From Sinorhizobium mexicanum (GTDB lineage: Bacteria > Pseudomonadota > Alphaproteobacteria > Rhizobiales > Rhizobiaceae): DNA of 64,000 bases. Every line of letters begins with the position of its first letter. Position 1 is the first letter of the stretch. Shown in pieces: positions 44,762-53,424 of this stretch. The stretch covers positions 868,001 through 932,000 of the forward strand of contig NZ_CP041241.1 in NCBI RefSeq assembly GCF_013488225.1. The letters are read 5' to 3'. Under the pieces are notes generated by a model. It was not told the DNA's origin. It made no database searches and saw nothing but the letters and a program-made list of their open reading frames with translations. The position numbers and the translations under genes are program-made.

Positions 44762-45862
44762 ATGGCATATGAGGAATGGACGGAAGGGGTGTTTGCTCAC
44801 TCGGCGGACCGGGCGATCACCCCAAGCGAATCCACTTCGGTCGACCGCGACGAAACGGGGGCGATCGCGATACTTCTGTTTCCCGGCTTCTCGCTCTTAA
44901 GTCTTTCTTCCTTTCTCGCGCCCTTCGAGAAGGCGAATGCGATATTGGGCAGGCAGAGGTTTCGCTGGACGTTTGCCAGCAGGTCAGGTGTTTCCGAAAT
45001 CTGCAGCCTTGGACTGGCGATGCCTGCCCCCCTAAGCTTTTCGGAGGTCATGCCGAAAATACCGCTCTCCGACAGCACGAAGATGGTGGTCATGGTTGCT
45101 GACGGCGTCGTCGAGCCTGGCGCGCCGCGGGAATTGGCTGGCTCGATACGTCTTTGCATCCGGCAGAACATTCCGGTGGTCGCCATTGGCACGGCATCAT
45201 GGCTTCTCGCCGAAATGGGTGCGCTCAAGAATACCGAGTGCACGATCCATTGGGAGAGGATGGCTGCCTTTTCAGAGACCTTCAACGGGCCGCGGGTGAC
45301 TGACGCCATCTATACTGGTGATGCCGGCATTTGGAGTTGTGCCGGCGAAACTTCGTCGTTCGATCTCGCGATAGCGCTTCTCGAGCGGACCCTCGGTCCA
45401 CACCTGACAACGGAGATCTGCAAACGCAATGTTGCGGAAGGAGCCAGGGACCGCACGCATCGTCAGACCGGCTGGTTTCCCTGGAACGCATATTGTACGA
45501 GCGACAAGCTGCCCCAGGCGATCAAGTTAATGGAGAGATATCTAGAGGAGCCGCTTTCACTCGAGCAAATAACCGATACGTTAGGGATCTCCCGGCGGCA
45601 GCTGGAGCGCCTTTTCGATACCTATCTCGGTACCTCTCCCCACAAGTATTATGTCAAGTTGAGACTTGACCGCGGCAGGCAGCTCGTGGAGTCGACGAAC
45701 AAACCGATCGTCGAAATCGCCGTGGCCTGCGGTTTTGTTTCGGCCACTCACTTCGCAAAATGCTACCGCCTTCAATTCGGGTGCAGCCCCACCCGAACGA
45801 GGCTTTCACGTATGAAGCGAATGTGGTCACCGAAGAAAGCGCGGCACGCGGAGTCTGTGTGA
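44762..45862 (+). CDS. GlxA-family transcriptional regulator (DJ-1/PfpI domain plus AraC helix-turn-helix)
   Basis: 366 residues. Residues ~30-210 are a DJ-1/PfpI-like domain ('IAILLFPGFSLLSLSSFLAP', 'GTASWLLAEMGALKNTECTI', 'HWERMAAFSETF'). The AraC DNA-binding part is at ~265-355 ('ITDTLGISRRQLERLFDTYL', 'IVEIAVACGFVSATHFAKCY'). This architecture is that of GbdR/CdhR/ArgR-type regulators of glycine betaine and carnitine catabolism in Pseudomonas, which fits the neighbours. GAGGAGAG precedes ATG 44762, 45 bases after the MttB stop, so probably co-transcribed with MttB. Confidence 0.92.
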   Translation: MAYEEWTEGVFAHSADRAITPSESTSVDRDETGAIAILLFPGFSLLSLSSFLAPFEKANAILGRQRFRWTFASRSGVSEICSLGLAMPAPLSFSEVMPKIPLSDSTKMVVMVADGVVEPGAPRELAGSIRLCIRQNIPVVAIGTASWLLAEMGALKNTECTIHWERMAAFSETFNGPRVTDAIYTGDAGIWSCAGETSSFDLAIALLERTLGPHLTTEICKRNVAEGARDRTHRQTGWFPWNAYCTSDKLPQAIKLMERYLEEPLSLEQITDTLGISRRQLERLFDTYLGTSPHKYYVKLRLDRGRQLVESTNKPIVEIAVACGFVSATHFAKCYRLQFGCSPTRTRLSRMKRMWSPKKARHAESV

Positions 45863-46174
45863 AAACGCGTGGACCACGGCTAGGTAACGGCCGCGGGGGC
45901 ACTTGGTTGCGAGTGCAATGAAAATGCCTGTCCGAGGGCAGCCGCGAGGCGAATGCGCGAGGCTGTCGCCTTGCGTGATTTCGGGCGCAACAACTCAATC
46001 GGATCAGTGCATTAAAGTCACCCGACGGTCTACTTTTTTGCGGCGTGGCGTTTGAAATACATGTGTTACCAATCTCAACATTCCTCGGGAGGATAGGCTT
46101 GACGCAGGGCGTTGAGACGGTGAGCGCTGTGCGGCTTCGGAGGTGAACGTCAATCAAAAAGGGGAACTGACATC
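45863..46174. other. Intergenic region before the ProX-like gene
   Basis: About 310 bases with no supported gene. It should contain the promoter of the ProX-like gene. No clear sigma-54 site, dyad or repeat was recognised. Confidence 0.45.
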
Positions 46175-47149
46175 ATGGCGATTAAGACTAATGCCGCTTT
46201 TGTCGCATCGTTACTGGCGATGACGAGCGTCGCGTCGGCGGCTGATCAAGTGAAACCCGCCTGGAACGGCATCACGGAAGAACTTTTTCAGACCTTTGTT
46301 GTGTCGGAGGGCCTCAAAGAACTCGGTTACGACGTGGCCGAGCCGACCCAGACCCAGGTCCAGCTCGCGCATATTGCCGTCGGCAACGGCGACCTTTCAT
46401 TCTATGCCGCCCACTGGGAGCCGCTGCATGAAGCCTTCTGGAAGGAAGCCGGCGGCGACGAGAAGCTTGTCCGGCTCGGAAAGCTCTCATCCAACAGTCT
46501 CCAGGGCTACCTGATCGACAAGGTGACGGCAAATGCTGAGGGCATCAAGTACCTTGAGGACTTGAAAGACCCGGCGAAAGCGAAGCTTTTCGACACCAAT
46601 GGCAACGGCAAGGCAGACCTCTACGGCTGTGAGCCCGGCTGAGGCTGTGAGCGCGTCATCGAACACCATCTCGACGCCTACGGTCTTCGAGACACGGTGG
46701 AACACCAGCAGGGTGGTTACTTCACGATCATCCCCGATGCGATCGAGCGGGTGAAGGAAGGCAAGCCTGTGCTGTATTACACGTGGACGCCCCTCTGGGT
46801 CTCGGCGGTGCTGAAGCCGGGTCAGGATGTCGTGTGGCTCAATGTCAAGGAAACGTCGCTTCCCGATGGCCAGACTGGCAATACCACGGTCGAAGGTCTT
46901 GGTAACCTTGGTTTCCCTGTCAATGACCAGATGGTCATCGCCAACACTGCCTTCGTGAACGCCAATCCGTCGGCCAAGAGGTTCTTCGAGCTGGTTCATA
47001 TCCCAGTCGAGGACATCAACGCCGAGAACAAGCTGGTGGCCGACGGTGAAAAATCCAACGAGCAGATCATGAAGCATGCCACGGACTGGATCGCCGCCCA
47101 CAAGGCCGACTGGGACAAGTGGATCGCGGAAGCCAAAGCCACGAACTAA
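46175..47149 (+). pseudogene. Glycine betaine/proline betaine-binding protein (ProX-like) interrupted by one in-frame TGA
   Basis: The full 324-codon frame encodes a ProX-type periplasmic binding protein. Signal peptide 'AAFVASLLAMTSVASA', then 'VKPAWNGITEELFQTFVVSE', 'HIAVGNGDLSFYAAHWEPLH', and after the break 'GKPVLYYTWTPLWVSAVLKP' and 'ADGEKSNEQIMKHATDWIAA'. Codon 156 (46640-46642) is TGA where the family has Trp in 'C-x-P-G-W-G-C'; both flanking Cys codons (152, 158) remain and the frame is unchanged on both sides. In E. coli ProX this Trp (Trp140 of the mature protein) is one wall of the aromatic betaine-binding box. GGGGAA precedes the ATG. The gene is therefore a recent nonsense pseudogene, a sequencing error, or a case of UGA read-through. 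The 155-residue product alone would be non-functional. Confidence 0.9.
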
Positions 47150-47448
47150 TGGCCTAAACGCTGTCGCATTCGTGCGGCAGCGTCACTGTCCTTATTTGGC
47201 GGTCCCAACGGGGGTAGCTCCGCACTGGTATGAGGCAAGGATAGCTTTGGGACAGTGACGCTGCCGCGCAGTGATACTGCAGGTCCAATTCCCGCTCTCA
47301 CGCTTCAGTGTCGTAACCGGAGAATTCTCAAAGATATCCTTCGAGGCGAGACCCCTCGCGCGTCCCGGAATTGGCTGCGCCTCCGTCGCACGTCAATCAT
47401 GCTTGTCTCAATCTTTCCGTGGCGAACGGCGAGCCAGCAATTCGACCG
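47150..47448. other. Intergenic region after the ProX-like gene
   Basis: About 300 bases between convergent genes. It contains the 18-bp inverted repeat described separately; nothing else is supported. A plus-strand frame from 47271 to 47720 runs antisense into the dehydrogenase gene and looks like noncoding sequence. Confidence 0.5.
47174..47267. repeat. Perfect 18-bp inverted repeat around a 58-base centre
   Basis: GCGGCAGCGTCACTGTCC (47174-47191) and GGACAGTGACGCTGCCGC (47250-47267) are exact reverse complements. The 94-base unit starts 25 bases after the ProX stop. It could be a small non-autonomous mobile element (MITE-like), or a long-loop terminator. No target-site duplication was recognised by eye. 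Confidence 0.6.
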
Positions 47449-48579
47449 TCAGGCAGGGATTTCCAGCACGATCTTACCGACGATGGATTTCGATAGAAAT
47501 TCCTGCTGAGCCTTGGCAATCTGCTCCAGCGGATAGGTCTTCGCCACAATGGGACGGATTTCACCACGCTCGATGTAGGAGACGAGGTTTTCGAAGACGA
47601 TGTCCTCCTGGAAAGTGCAGCCGAAGAAGGTCAGGTCCTTCAGATAAAGAGTGCGAATGTCGAGTTCGACAAGTGGGCCCGCAATCGCGCCAGCAACGGC
47701 ATAACGGCCACCCTTCTTGAGAACATCCAGCAAAGCCGGGAAGCCGGGGCCAGCCGCGACATCGATCGCTGCATTCACCGTCTCCTTGCCAAGGTTGGCG
47801 ACCAGGTCTTCGTCACGCCCAACGACCTGATCCGCGCCGAGTTCCAGCAACAACCGTGCCTTCTCTCGTCCTGCAATTGCAGTCACATAGGCACCACGCC
47901 GCTTGGCCAGTTGAACGGCTGCGGAGCCGACACCGCCGGAAGCGCCGGTGATGACGACATGCTCGCCAGCCTGCACGTTTGCCCGATGCAGCAGTCCTTC
48001 AGCCGTGGAATAGGCGCAAGGCATCGTCGCGAGTTCATTATCGCTCCAGTCGCAATCGACCTTGAACGTCTCGCGCGATGGGGCCTTGGTGTACTGGGCG
48101 AACCCGCCGTCGCATTCCGAGCCGAATGTCCAGCACTCGAAGGGCCGGTAATCGACATAGGTGCGGAGAAGATTTCGAACAATGACCCGCTCGCCAATGC
48201 GATCAGGGCTCACGCCTTCGCCGACGGCGGCGATATGTCCGCAGCAATCAGCGCCCTGGATGCGCGGAAACACAAGCGGAACGCCTGACCAGCTCGCGTC
48301 ATCATTCTGGGCAGACGCAAAGCCCTGCCTTGCACCGGAATCGGTGCCGCTTGTGACCGCCTTCGAATACCAGCCGATGCGGGTGTTGATGTCCGTATTG
48401 TTGACGCTTGCGGCAGAAACCCGGATCAGCACTTCGCCCGCAGCAGGTGTCGGAACCGGGAGGTCGGTGCGGAATTCCAGTTTGTCGAAACCACCATGGC
48501 CAACCAGAACCACACCCTTCATGGTGGTGGGAATTTCGGATTTGCTGCTGACCGCACCCTCTTTGCCGAGCTCATTCAT
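47449..48579 (-). CDS. Medium-chain dehydrogenase, quinone oxidoreductase-like (zinc-free ADH superfamily)
   Basis: 376 residues. GroES-like N-terminal domain ('LPVPTPAAGEVLIRVSAASV', 'NNTDINTRIGWY'), then the NAD(P)-binding domain 'GEHVVITGASGGVGSAAVQL' and 'LGADQVVGRDEDLVANLGKE'. 'PRIQGADCCGHIAAVGEGVS' matches the family's GxDxxG element; the structural-zinc four-Cys lobe is missing. It ends with the typical 'ANKEAQQEF'-like 'IAKAQQEFLSKSIVGKIVLE'. Last gene of the TetR-led operon, 66 bases after the second SDR. Substrate unknown; a hydroxylated betaine derivative or aldehyde is suggested by the neighbours only. Confidence 0.87.
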   Translation of the reverse strand: MNELGKEGAVSSKSEIPTTMKGVVLVGHGGFDKLEFRTDLPVPTPAAGEVLIRVSAASVNNTDINTRIGWYSKAVTSGTDSGARQGFASAQNDDASWSGVPLVFPRIQGADCCGHIAAVGEGVSPDRIGERVIVRNLLRTYVDYRPFECWTFGSECDGGFAQYTKAPSRETFKVDCDWSDNELATMPCAYSTAEGLLHRANVQAGEHVVITGASGGVGSAAVQLAKRRGAYVTAIAGREKARLLLELGADQVVGRDEDLVANLGKETVNAAIDVAAGPGFPALLDVLKKGGRYAVAGAIAGPLVELDIRTLYLKDLTFFGCTFQEDIVFENLVSYIERGEIRPIVAKTYPLEQIAKAQQEFLSKSIVGKIVLEIPA

Positions 48580-48645
48580 GTCACTGATATCCTGCGTTGA
48601 ATTCGTTCAAGACGATGATGGCTTTCGCTGTCATCCATAATCCGT

Positions 48646-49377
48646 TCAGGGCAGGCTGAGCTTTGCCAGGCGACCGCCATCGATGGTCCAGACCTGGCCG
48701 GTGACGAAGCCTGCCTCCGGCGAGGCGAGCCAGGCGACAAGCGCTGCGACCTCTTCTGGCTTGCCGGTGCGTCCGACCGGATGAATCCGGCCGATCTCGC
48801 GACGGAAGGCCGCCGGGTCCGGCATGCTCTCGATGAAATCTACGTTCAGGTCCGTGTCGATCCAGCCGGGGGCGACTGCATTGCAGCGGACGCCCTCGAC
48901 CCCGTGATCGATAGCAACAGCGCGGGTCAACCCATGCAGGCCCGCCTTCGACGCGCAATAGGCTGCGTGCTTCGGGTTCGATCCCAGCCCTTCGATGGAG
49001 CCGATATTGACGATGGCGCCTTTTGACGCCTTGAGATGCGGCATCGCGGCCCTGATCAGCATGAAGGGAGTGGTGAGGTTGACGGCGATGTTCCGCTCCC
49101 AGTCGGCAAGCGACATGTCCTCGACCAGTGCTTCCTGCATCATGCCCGCATTATTGACGAGCACATCAAGCCGCCCGGCCTTGGCCACCACAGCTTCCAC
49201 GGTCATTCCGGCGGAACCCGGATCGGCGAAATCCGCCGGAATGCCCTCGAATTCCACGTCCGCTCCCCGCTGGGCGGTGAATACGCGAGCGCCGTCGTCC
49301 CGGAGCCTGAACGCGATCGCCCGGCCGATGCCGGAACGGCCACCCGTAACCAGCGCAACCTTACCTTCGAACCGCAT
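48646..49377 (-). CDS. Short-chain dehydrogenase/reductase (second SDR of the HpbD-like operon)
   Basis: 243 residues. '[20 protein letters not shown]', '[17 protein letters not shown]', Ser in '[10 protein letters not shown]', '[16 protein letters not shown]' and the C-terminal '[17 protein letters not shown]'. In '[14 protein letters not shown]' the position after beta-2 lacks the acidic residue that marks NAD preference, so NADP is possible. Its ATG overlaps the stop of the preceding SDR gene by one base (TGATG). Confidence 0.9.
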   Translation of the reverse strand: MRFEGKVALVTGGRSGIGRAIAFRLRDDGARVFTAQRGADVEFEGIPADFADPGSAGMTVEAVVAKAGRLDVLVNNAGMMQEALVEDMSLADWERNIAVNLTTPFMLIRAAMPHLKASKGAIVNIGSIEGLGSNPKHAAYCASKAGLHGLTRAVAIDHGVEGVRCNAVAPGWIDTDLNVDFIESMPDPAAFRREIGRIHPVGRTGKPEEVAALVAWLASPEAGFVTGQVWTIDGGRLAKLSLP

Positions 49378-50108
49378 CAGGCCACCGCCTTTCCGCCGTT
49401 GACCTCAACCAGCGAGCCGCACATGTAGCGCGCGGCATCGGAAGCAAGGAAGAGCACGACATCGGCGATATCATCCGGCTCGGCGATGCGGCCGAGCGGC
49501 ACGGTTTTGCCGAGTTCCGCAACCGCTGTATCCGGATCAAAGCCGCGCTTGATGAAGCCGGTGCGCAGCATAGGCGTATTGACCTCATTCGGGCAGACGG
49601 CGTTGATGCGAATATTCTGGTGCGCGTGGTCCATGCCCATGCACTGGGTCAGGGAGGCGATTGCCGCCTTGGTCATACAATAGACCGCATGGTTCGGGCC
49701 GGGGCGAAGGCCCCAGCAGGAAGCGGTGTTGACGATTGCGCCACCGCCACGGGCGGCAAGCAGCGGGATCGCGGCGCGGCAGATCCGGAACGGCGCCTGG
49801 ACATTGACGCCCACCGACAGGTCCCAGTCGGCATCGGCCGTTTCCGTCACTTTGCCGCGGGTGATCACGCCGGCATTGTTGATGACGATGTCGAGGCCGC
49901 CGAGCGCGTCGAAGGCCGCCTGCGGCAAGCCGTCGGCATAGGCTGCTTCCAGCAGGTTGCCCGGCAATTTGGCATCGGCCTCAACGCCAGACACATCCCG
50001 GTCGGCAACGGCCACTCGAGCTCCCTCGGCTCGAAGTTGCTTCACGATGGCAGCGCCGATGCCACCGGCGGCACCGGTTACAAGAGCGATCTTCCCAGAA
50101 AATCTCAT
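49377..50108 (-). CDS. Short-chain dehydrogenase/reductase (first SDR of the HpbD-like operon)
   Basis: 243 residues. '[20 protein letters not shown]', '[14 protein letters not shown]' (Asp after beta-2, favours NAD), '[16 protein letters not shown]', Ser in '[16 protein letters not shown]' and '[16 protein letters not shown]', ending '[16 protein letters not shown]'. ATG 50108 has GGAG upstream and lies 16 bases after the HpbD-like stop. The two SDRs are similar in size and start sequence (MRF.GK), which suggests an old duplication; they may oxidise successive or stereoisomeric alcohols. Confidence 0.9.
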   Translation of the reverse strand: MRFSGKIALVTGAAGGIGAAIVKQLRAEGARVAVADRDVSGVEADAKLPGNLLEAAYADGLPQAAFDALGGLDIVINNAGVITRGKVTETADADWDLSVGVNVQAPFRICRAAIPLLAARGGGAIVNTASCWGLRPGPNHAVYCMTKAAIASLTQCMGMDHAHQNIRINAVCPNEVNTPMLRTGFIKRGFDPDTAVAELGKTVPLGRIAEPDDIADVVLFLASDAARYMCGSLVEVNGGKAVA

Positions 50109-50124
50109 CTTACACTCCACTGGT

Positions 50125-51228
50125 TCAGAAGCTTGCGACCGGGTTACCGAAGATGCCTGCATCGGGTGTCACTCCGAGGCCCGGGCCCTTCGGAAGCGCA
50201 ATGTGACCGCCTTCGATACGGATACCGTTCTTGCTGTCGTAATTGCCCTCGATATAAGGAGCCGCGATCCACACACCCTCGCAGAGTTTGGGGGCAATGG
50301 TTGCACCTGCCTGTACGCAGGCGGCAGCGAGAATGTCCCCACCCCAGGCGTCGTCACAGGTGTGCGGAAGGTTGCGGGCAGCGCAGATGTCACGGAAAGT
50401 CGCGAAATTGTGCAGCCCGCCAATGCGTGTCACCTTCATGCCGAAGCCGTCGACAAGGCCGGTGCCGACCGCTGTAATCACGGTGCTCAGGTTGATGCTA
50501 TTTTCGTCCATGTAGATGCCGTGGTGCACCTGCGGCCGGATTTTCTGGAGGTCTTCAATCGTGTTGCACGGCTGCTCCATGATGAACGGAACATCCGGGC
50601 ATTCACGGCTTATGCGAAGCGCGTCGCGCGTGGTCCAGCCGCGATTGGCGTCGACCGCCAAGCGCATGCCCGATCCCTTGATAACGTCCCACACCTTGCG
50701 GACGACCTCGATATCAACCTCGACCGGACGGCCGCCCACCTTAACCTGCAGACGCGGATAGCCTTCTTCCATCTTTTCGCGGGCAATGCGGGCAATGTCA
50801 TCCGGAGTGCCGACACCTGTCGCGTAATAGGAAGGCACCTTATCGGTTGCCACACCGCCCAGCAGCTGGGCAACACTCAAACCGAGCTTCTTACCGATGA
50901 GATCGTGGGCGGCCATGTCGATCGCTGCCTTGGCGTAGTTATGCCCGTTCAGCAGGCTGTCCATCTTGCGCTGGAGAGACAGCGGCCAGACTTCCGAGCC
51001 TACCAGTCCCGGAGCCATTTCTATGAGTGCGGCGAGCGCACCACTGGCATGGGATTCGGCGTAGGTCGGGCCAACAGGGCAGGTTTCACCCCAACCTTCC
51101 GTTCCATCTTCGCCCACGAGGCGGGCCAGTGTCGTCTTCAACGACCAGACCTTTGCATTCGCCATCGTATAGGGGCCGTTCTTCACGGGCAGGTCGTGAC
51201 TATAGATATGGATTTCCTTGATCTTCAT
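50125..51228 (-). CDS. hpbD: Mandelate racemase/enolase-superfamily protein, HpbD-like (4-hydroxyproline betaine 2-epimerase)
   Basis: 367 residues. The barrel shows both acid-base lysines of the epimerases of this group, Lys163 in 'LQVKVGGRP' and Lys265 in '[10 protein letters not shown]', metal ligands Asp193 ('VDANRGW'), Glu219 ('MEQPC') and Asp241 ('MDENS'), and Trp295 in 'CDDAWGGD', which in HpbD packs against the quaternary ammonium group. Length, N-terminus ('[18 protein letters not shown]') and C-terminus ('[11 protein letters not shown]') agree with my memory of HpbD from Pelagibaca. It would invert C2 of hydroxyproline betaine or proline betaine, the first step of their use as carbon source. 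The symbol is a homology call; relatives with other substrates exist. Confidence 0.8.
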   Translation of the reverse strand: MKIKEIHIYSHDLPVKNGPYTMANAKVWSLKTTLARLVGEDGTEGWGETCPVGPTYAESHASGALAALIEMAPGLVGSEVWPLSLQRKMDSLLNGHNYAKAAIDMAAHDLIGKKLGLSVAQLLGGVATDKVPSYYATGVGTPDDIARIAREKMEEGYPRLQVKVGGRPVEVDIEVVRKVWDVIKGSGMRLAVDANRGWTTRDALRISRECPDVPFIMEQPCNTIEDLQKIRPQVHHGIYMDENSINLSTVITAVGTGLVDGFGMKVTRIGGLHNFATFRDICAARNLPHTCDDAWGGDILAAACVQAGATIAPKLCEGVWIAAPYIEGNYDSKNGIRIEGGHIALPKGPGLGVTPDAGIFGNPVASF

Positions 51229-51268
51229 ATGTCTGGCTCCCACGGTCTCAGAGTTGGTGGAAAGGAAT

Positions 51269-51820
51269 TCAGGCGATATCTTCGGCCGCAAGGGCTGCTT
51301 TCGCCGCTCGAAGGGCCGCGGCCGTTGCCCGATCCCGCCCGTGCAGGCGTGCCGTCTGCGTCATGCCTTCGTGAAGAAGGAACAGTGTTTCGGCGAGTTG
51401 CTCGATATCTCTGTCGGGCGCGATGGTTTGGAGGCGTACCCGAAACTCATCGGCGAGCCGTGCCTTGTGATCCGTGACGATCGCGCGGATTGCGACGCTG
51501 TCGGGATGCTCTGCCAAGGCATTCAGAAAAAGACAACCGGTGTTGGCCACTTCGCTCAACCAGTCTCCGAGACGGATGATCGGATAAAGGACATGATCGA
51601 TGCCGTTCTCAGGCCCACCCGCGAGCCAATCGAAATAGGTCTTGTCACGGTGCTCCAGCGCTCCCACCACCATGGCTTCGCGGCTTGGAAAATACTTGTA
51701 GAGCGTCCTCAGGGACACGTCGGCTCCCGCCCGCAGCGCTTCCACGCCTTGCTCGGCAAAACCCTGTTCGGCAAACTGCCGGTCGAGGTCACTTGCGATC
51801 TTCTGTTTGGTCGTGTTCAT
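51269..51820 (-). CDS. TetR-family transcriptional regulator
   Basis: 183 residues. The N-terminal TetR helix-turn-helix reads '[20 protein letters not shown]' and '[20 protein letters not shown]'; the rest is the helical ligand and dimer domain. The first ~20 residues are a little short against the family norm. First gene of the operon TetR-hpbD-SDR-SDR-ADH, 40 bases before hpbD. A dyad nine bases upstream of its start (51830-51849) is the probable operator, so it would regulate the whole operon including itself. Confidence 0.9.
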   Translation of the reverse strand: MNTTKQKIASDLDRQFAEQGFAEQGVEALRAGADVSLRTLYKYFPSREAMVVGALEHRDKTYFDWLAGGPENGIDHVLYPIIRLGDWLSEVANTGCLFLNALAEHPDSVAIRAIVTDHKARLADEFRVRLQTIAPDRDIEQLAETLFLLHEGMTQTARLHGRDRATAAALRAAKAALAAEDIA

Positions 51821-51829
51821 GCCGCCAAT

Positions 51830-51849
51830 GGTAGAGTGAACGCTCTACC
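51830..51849. promoter_or_regulatory. TetR operator candidate
   Basis: GGTAGAGTGAACGCTCTACC has seven-base perfect arms (GGTAGAG, CTCTACC) around TGAACG. It starts ten bases upstream of the TetR start codon. Size and position fit an autoregulatory TetR site. Confidence 0.65.
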
Positions 51850-52005
51850 TTGCCGGATATAAAAACGACCCCCATCGGTAGGAAAAACGAACTCCAGAAT
51901 TCGGCTTGGTTTTTACTCGGCGACTTGAAACGGTCACGCCACCCGCTGCGCAAGGCCGTGTTGCCGGCCCATACTGCCGCTTCGATTTTTGCCAGGGAAC
52001 TTTAC

Positions 52006-52027
52006 GCCGGCGGGAACTCCCGCCGGC
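52006..52027. terminator. GC-rich hairpin downstream of the LacI gene
   Basis: GCCGGCGGGA and TCCCGCCGGC pair perfectly over ten bases with a two-base loop. It lies 140 bases after the LacI stop on the minus strand. No U tract; it could terminate or protect the LacI message. Confidence 0.45.
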
Positions 52028-52168
52028 GGTCGTCCGGCACGGATGTTGTCCGCGTCCAAGGTGGAAGAAGCGAAACCGTCATGCGCCCGAAATCCGCAAA
52101 GTCCGTGCGTCAGTCATGGGCCTGGAGGAGGATAGCTGTGCGTGACTCAGACGTCCGGCTCGGCTGCG

Positions 52169-53263
52169 TCAGAGGCGGCGTGCAGCCACGTGCGAGATCA
52201 TCGCGGTCGTCCCCCGCTGGACCAGCGGCCCATCGACCTTGATCGTCATGGGACGCGGCCTTTTTCCGTGGATCGCCATATCGATCAGAATTTCCGCTGC
52301 CCTCTGACCCATCTCGTAGTTCGGCAGCACCAGTGTCGAAAGCGGCGGATGCGTGTAGCGCGCGAGTTCCTGATCGTCATAGCCCATCACCGACAGGTCC
52401 TCGGGTACGCGGAGGCCGCGCTCGGAAGCTGCCTCGAGGACTCCGATCGCCATCAGATCATTACCGCACAAGATCGCGGTCGGGGGATTTTCCATGGCGA
52501 GCAGGTCCAGGCCCGCCTGGTAACCGCGCAGCGGCAGCCAGTCGCCGTCGCGCACCAACGTCTCATTGAAGGCGATGTCGGCCGTGGCAAGCGCCTGCTT
52601 GTAGCCTTTGAGGCGGTCGACCGCTGCGTCCATCCACGGTTCGCCGTTGATGAAGCCTATACGTCGATGCCCCAGTGACGTCAGATGCGCCGTTGCCGCG
52701 AAGCCGCCGGCGACCTCGCCCGGTACTATCGCCATATGCTGGCGCGGCTCGGCGTAGCAGTTCAACAGCACTGTCGGAACGTTTTCGAGTTCGGGCGGCA
52801 CGCTCACCTTGCGGGTGAAGATGGTTGCGTAGATCACGCCAGCGATCGCCGGGTCGCGCAGGACGGCGCGGAGCACCGCGCTCTCCAGGTCAGGATTGGA
52901 TCGGGTCGCATGGGCGGAGACGAGCAGGCCCTGCTCGAAGGCATAGTCGCGAATCCCGTCGAGACTGACCACCGGATGCGGGCTCGTCGATATCTCGTCG
53001 ACAATGAAGGCGATCGTGTCCTTCTCGATCGCCGGTGCCTGGGCCGGGTCCTGACGGGTACTCGGCAGCCTGTAACCGATCTTTTGTGCCGCTTCGCGCA
53101 CACGCTCCCTGGTTTCAGCCGAGATGCGGGCACCAGACATGTCGTTGAGGACAAGGGACACGCTTGACTGCGACACGCCGGCGATGCGCGCCACGTCCGT
53201 CATCGTCGGCCGGCCGCCGCTCGTTTCCTTCCGCGTCACGTTGCGTCCGTTGTCTTTTGCCAT
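52169..53263 (-). CDS. LacI-family transcriptional regulator
   Basis: 364 residues. LacI helix-turn-helix and hinge: '[20 protein letters not shown]' and '[20 protein letters not shown]', then the periplasmic-binding-like sensor ('[20 protein letters not shown]', '[13 protein letters not shown]', '[17 protein letters not shown]', '[20 protein letters not shown]'). The ATG at 53263 has AGGGGACC upstream. Divergent from the sugar importer genes, with two palindromic operators in between (53311-53347). It probably represses the importer in the absence of its sugar. Confidence 0.93.
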   Translation of the reverse strand: MAKDNGRNVTRKETSGGRPTMTDVARIAGVSQSSVSLVLNDMSGARISAETRERVREAAQKIGYRLPSTRQDPAQAPAIEKDTIAFIVDEISTSPHPVVSLDGIRDYAFEQGLLVSAHATRSNPDLESAVLRAVLRDPAIAGVIYATIFTRKVSVPPELENVPTVLLNCYAEPRQHMAIVPGEVAGGFAATAHLTSLGHRRIGFINGEPWMDAAVDRLKGYKQALATADIAFNETLVRDGDWLPLRGYQAGLDLLAMENPPTAILCGNDLMAIGVLEAASERGLRVPEDLSVMGYDDQELARYTHPPLSTLVLPNYEMGQRAAEILIDMAIHGKRPRPMTIKVDGPLVQRGTTAMISHVAARRL

Positions 53264-53310
53264 TTCGGTCCCCTGCCGGCGCTGCAGCGCCGCATTGATT
53301 TTTTGCAAGT

Positions 53311-53347
53311 GCTAATAACTTTAGCCTTGACTGCTAATATTATTAGC
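53311..53347. promoter_or_regulatory. Tandem LacI operators
   Basis: GCTAATAACTTTAGC (53311-53325) and GCTAATATTATTAGC (53333-53347). The second is a perfect 15-bp dyad, the first has perfect five-base arms. The centres are 22 bases apart, two helical turns, so two dimers could bind the same face. Both lie between the divergent LacI and importer genes. Confidence 0.75.
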
Positions 53348-53424
53348 GCAAGGTTTGCCCATGTGAAGCACAAAGTGCTCGCATCCGGTAGAGGAGTACC
53401 GGCAAACCGGGAGGAGAACTCACG

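Larger units (their letters stand above)
51821..52168. other. Intergenic region between LacI and TetR genes
   Basis: About 350 bases between two minus-strand genes. It contains the TetR operator dyad (51830-51849) and a strong hairpin (52006-52027). No supported gene; the open frames are Arg-rich and lack ribosome sites. Confidence 0.5.

Noticed and set aside
46640..46642. Selenocysteine codon in the ProX-like gene
   Set aside because: The position is Trp in the family, not Cys; no SECIS-like hairpin was recognised. Nonsense mutation or Trp read-through is simpler.
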